Shown here piece after piece: positions 6,429 to 7,820 of a stretch of DNA of 7,820 bases. Origin of the DNA: an uncultured Collinsella sp. (lineage in GTDB: Bacteria; Actinomycetota; Coriobacteriia; Coriobacteriales; Coriobacteriaceae). The first letter of the stretch is position 1; each line of letters opens with the position of its first letter. The notes under the pieces are model-generated. The model ran no database searches and was not told where the DNA came from. It worked only from the letters and a program-made list of their open reading frames with translations. A program made the position numbers and the translations under genes. Location: assembly GCA_900552705.1 (NCBI GenBank), contig USAX01000087.1:1-7820 (forward strand), read 5' to 3'.

Positions 6429-6451
6429 CGATTCTTTCACGTTTGACGCTC

Positions 6452-6492
6452 AAACCACCACAAAGGGGACAGGCACCTTTGTGGTGGTTTTT
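6452..6492. terminator. Terminator hairpin between the convergent flavodiiron and DeoR genes
   Basis: Perfect 15-bp arms (6452-6466 and 6476-6490) enclose a nine-base loop, GGACAGGCA. On the plus strand the 3' arm runs into a T-tract (TTTTT at 6488-6492), so it should terminate the flavodiiron transcript. It ends two bases before the convergent DeoR stop codon. On the minus strand only TTT follows, so its action in that direction is weaker but possible. Confidence 0.82.
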
Positions 6493-6494
6493 GT

Positions 6495-7298
6495 TTAAGC
6501 GCCGGTGATGACGAGATTTGGGCGGGCCTCGTCGGCGGTCTCGGCGAGTGAGGTGGCGACGGCGCCATCGGGATCACGGTCCATCACGATGGCGCCGACG
6601 TCGACAAGCTCGGCAAAGCGGTACATGCCGCGCCCGTTAACCTTGCTGGCGTCCATGAGGGCGACGCTTTGACGGGCGGCACCGACCATAGCCGCTTTGG
6701 TCTCGGCCATCTGCGGAAAGTCGGTCGTAAAACCGCAGCCGGGAACAAAAGCGCCAGGGCACATGACGGCAAGATCGGCGTGGACCATTTGGAGCGCCTG
6801 CATGGTAAGTGGACCGTACAGATAGCGATGACCTTTGCGCAGTGCCCCGCCCAGCATGACAACATCGACCGAGGGCATGCTCTCGTCGATGTAATCGGCA
6901 ATGGTAATGTCGGCCGTGATGACGGTGATGCCGTCGTGCTGGTCGAGGAGCCGGACAAACTCGAGTGCCGTGGTGCCTGAGTCGACGAGCAGCGTGTCAC
7001 CATTGCCGACGAGTTCAATGGCGCTTTGTGCGATGGCCTGCTTGGCGGCGACATTGACGTTGATGCGGCGATCCTGCGTGGAGACAGTCAGGCGCTTGTG
7101 AAGCGACACGGCGCCGCCATGCGTACGGCGTAGCTTGCCTGCTTCGGCGAGCGCGTCCAGGTCGGCGCGGGCGGTGACGGAGGACACGCCAAAGGTCTGG
7201 GCGATTTCTGCCACCTGCACCGAGGCGTTATGTTCGAGCATCTCCATGATGGCGGCACGACGCTCATCGGCGAAGGCTCGGGTTGTCGCATGGGCCAT
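6495..7298 (-). CDS. DeoR-family transcriptional regulator
   Basis: The 267-residue product has the standard DeoR-family length and plan. An N-terminal winged helix-turn-helix (about 11-64) reads RRAAIMEMLEHNASVQVAEI, then FGVSSVTARADLDALAEAG, and ends in the hallmark LRRTHGGAV. A C-terminal sugar-phosphate sensor domain includes DSGTT (106-110), VVMLGGALRKG (147-156) and ETKAAMV (199-205). Such proteins usually repress sugar-catabolism operons and release DNA when they bind a sugar phosphate. The start at 7296-7298 is chosen because GGAG lies five to six bases upstream; an in-frame ATG at 7344-7346 would add 16 residues but lacks a clear ribosome binding site. Its divergent neighbour is a class II aldolase, so regulation of aldolase or hexose/tagatose metabolism is a reasonable inference, not shown by the sequence. 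It converges on the flavodiiron gene across a shared hairpin. Confidence 0.9.
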   Translation of the reverse strand: MAHATTRAFADERRAAIMEMLEHNASVQVAEIAQTFGVSSVTARADLDALAEAGKLRRTHGGAVSLHKRLTVSTQDRRINVNVAAKQAIAQSAIELVGNGDTLLVDSGTTALEFVRLLDQHDGITVITADITIADYIDESMPSVDVVMLGGALRKGHRYLYGPLTMQALQMVHADLAVMCPGAFVPGCGFTTDFPQMAETKAAMVGAARQSVALMDASKVNGRGMYRFAELVDVGAIVMDRDPDGAVATSLAETADEARPNLVITGA

Positions 7299-7393
7299 AG
7301 CTGCTCCGTTCTCAACATCAATTTGCAGGAATTGTGTTGAATCCATTTTCGTTCATTTTCTTTTTGAGTAAGAAAACACCTTTCGATTACTTA

Positions 7394-7428
7394 TCTTTTC
7401 TATAAAAGAAAGATGATTCGCTTGAAAA
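7394..7428 (-). promoter_or_regulatory. Candidate DeoR-gene promoter with overlapping palindrome
   Basis: On the minus strand TTTTCA (complement of 7423-7428) is 18 bases from TATAGA (complement of 7399-7404). The palindrome TCTTTT-CTAT-AAAAGA at 7394-7409 covers the -10, so it could be an autoregulatory site. The spacer from 7299 to 7633 is AT-rich in its DeoR-proximal half, as expected for a promoter region. Confidence 0.35.
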
Positions 7429-7444
7429 CTGCAATGTCGTATAG

Positions 7445-7465
7445 AGGGATCCGGCGCGAATCCCT
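7445..7465. repeat. Imperfect palindrome in the DeoR-aldolase spacer, operator-like
   Basis: AGGGAT (7445-7450) and ATCCCT (7460-7465) flank a GC-rich centre; the core approximates GGATnCGnnnCGnATCC. It lies in the 335-bp divergent spacer, upstream of the candidate aldolase promoter. Its function is unknown; it could be an operator or chance symmetry. Confidence 0.3.
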
Positions 7466-7542
7466 TCCGTTTGCTTTTCAAAAACGAGTGTCTTGACCTG
7501 TGTGCCGGTGATATCTCATGCGTGCGACACCGTCGATTTTCA

Positions 7543-7580
7543 TACAATGGGCGCAGCAAAACGCAAGGTAAAACGCCTTG
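7543..7580 (+). promoter_or_regulatory. Candidate aldolase promoter -10 and leader hairpin
   Basis: TACAAT at 7543-7548 matches five of six positions of the -10 consensus, but no good -35 is placed for it; the nearby TTGACC (7493-7498) is too far upstream. A small stem, CAAGG (7564-7568) with CCTTG (7576-7580), falls at the start of the predicted leader, which would be about 80 bases long. Confidence 0.4.
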
Positions 7581-7633
7581 TGAACAACTACGCCCGATGT
7601 CCAGATGCGGGCGAGGGAGAGGAGCAAACGCTC

Positions 7634-7820
7634 ATGGCACTTGTTACCACCGAAAAGATGCTCAAGGACGCTCAGGCCGGCCACTACGCCGTAGGCGCGT
7701 TCAACGTCGAGAACCTCGAGTTTGTTATGGCCGTTCTGGCTGCTGCCGAGGAGACCAAGTCCCCCGTCATCATGCAGACCACCCCGGGCACCATCAAGAC
7801 CGCTGGTCTGGACTACTTCT
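7634..7820 (+). CDS. Class II fructose/tagatose-bisphosphate aldolase (Fba/GatY/KbaY type), N-terminal part
   Basis: The first 62 codons are present and run off the window. The start MALVTTEKMLKDAQAGHYAV, followed by GAFNVENLEFVMAVLAAAEE, then SPVIMQTTPGTIKTAG, matches the N-terminus of zinc-dependent class II aldolases, which cleave fructose-1,6- or tagatose-1,6-bisphosphate to dihydroxyacetone phosphate and glyceraldehyde-3-phosphate. The TPGT-x-x-x-AG segment resembles GatY/KbaY more than the FbaA of Bacillus, but substrate cannot be decided from this part; the zinc ligands lie beyond the window. AGAGGAG at 7618-7624 is a strong ribosome binding site nine bases before the ATG. The gene is divergent from the DeoR-family gene. 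It may be the housekeeping glycolytic aldolase or a sugar-specific one. Confidence 0.88.
   Translation, partial: MALVTTEKMLKDAQAGHYAVGAFNVENLEFVMAVLAAAEETKSPVIMQTTPGTIKTAGLDYF

Noticed and set aside
7478..7684. A 68-codon open frame on the minus strand overlapping the aldolase start
   Set aside because: It covers the aldolase ribosome binding site and promoter region and resembles nothing.

Overview
The window looks like part of a chromosome of a GC-rich, anaerobic, gut-type actinobacterium of the class Coriobacteriia, probably Collinsella or a close relative. That placement is inference from protein style: a class II GalT paired with a GalK carrying the GRSEISGNHTDHEGG signature, a flavodiiron protein, and high-GC codon use. 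No ribosomal RNA or other marker gene is present to confirm it.

Layout. Bases 1-614 are insertion-sequence debris. They hold the C-terminus and right end of an IS21-family element (istB, + strand), which appears to have inserted into an IS110-family transposase gene (- strand) and cut it after about 118 codons. Bases 615-848 hold the non-coding 5' flank of the IS110 gene and a long perfect-stem hairpin. A strong terminator (849-889) then closes the next operon.

Bases 944-3768 (- strand) are a two-gene galactose operon, galK then galT, with overlapping ends. A divergent LacI-family regulator begins at 4107. The 338-bp divergent spacer carries three near-identical 14-bp LacI-type operator sites. 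Together these form a compact, probably self-regulated galactose switch: GalK phosphorylates galactose, GalT transfers UMP from UDP-glucose to galactose-1-phosphate, and the LacI-type protein likely represses both directions. GalE is not in the window.

Bases 5268-6428 (+ strand) encode a flavodiiron protein (FprA type) for reductive detoxification of oxygen or nitric oxide. It has its own extended -10 promoter and a terminator shared with the convergent gene. Bases 6495-7298 (- strand) encode a DeoR-family repressor. Divergent from it, at 7634, begins a class II fructose/tagatose-bisphosphate aldolase that runs off the window.

The genes are well-known families. I found no clear evidence of a new multi-gene system. 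The items most worth a second look are the three-operator divergent region, the nested IS insertion, a possible IS110 bridge-RNA relic, and two hairpins that may belong to dispersed repeat families.
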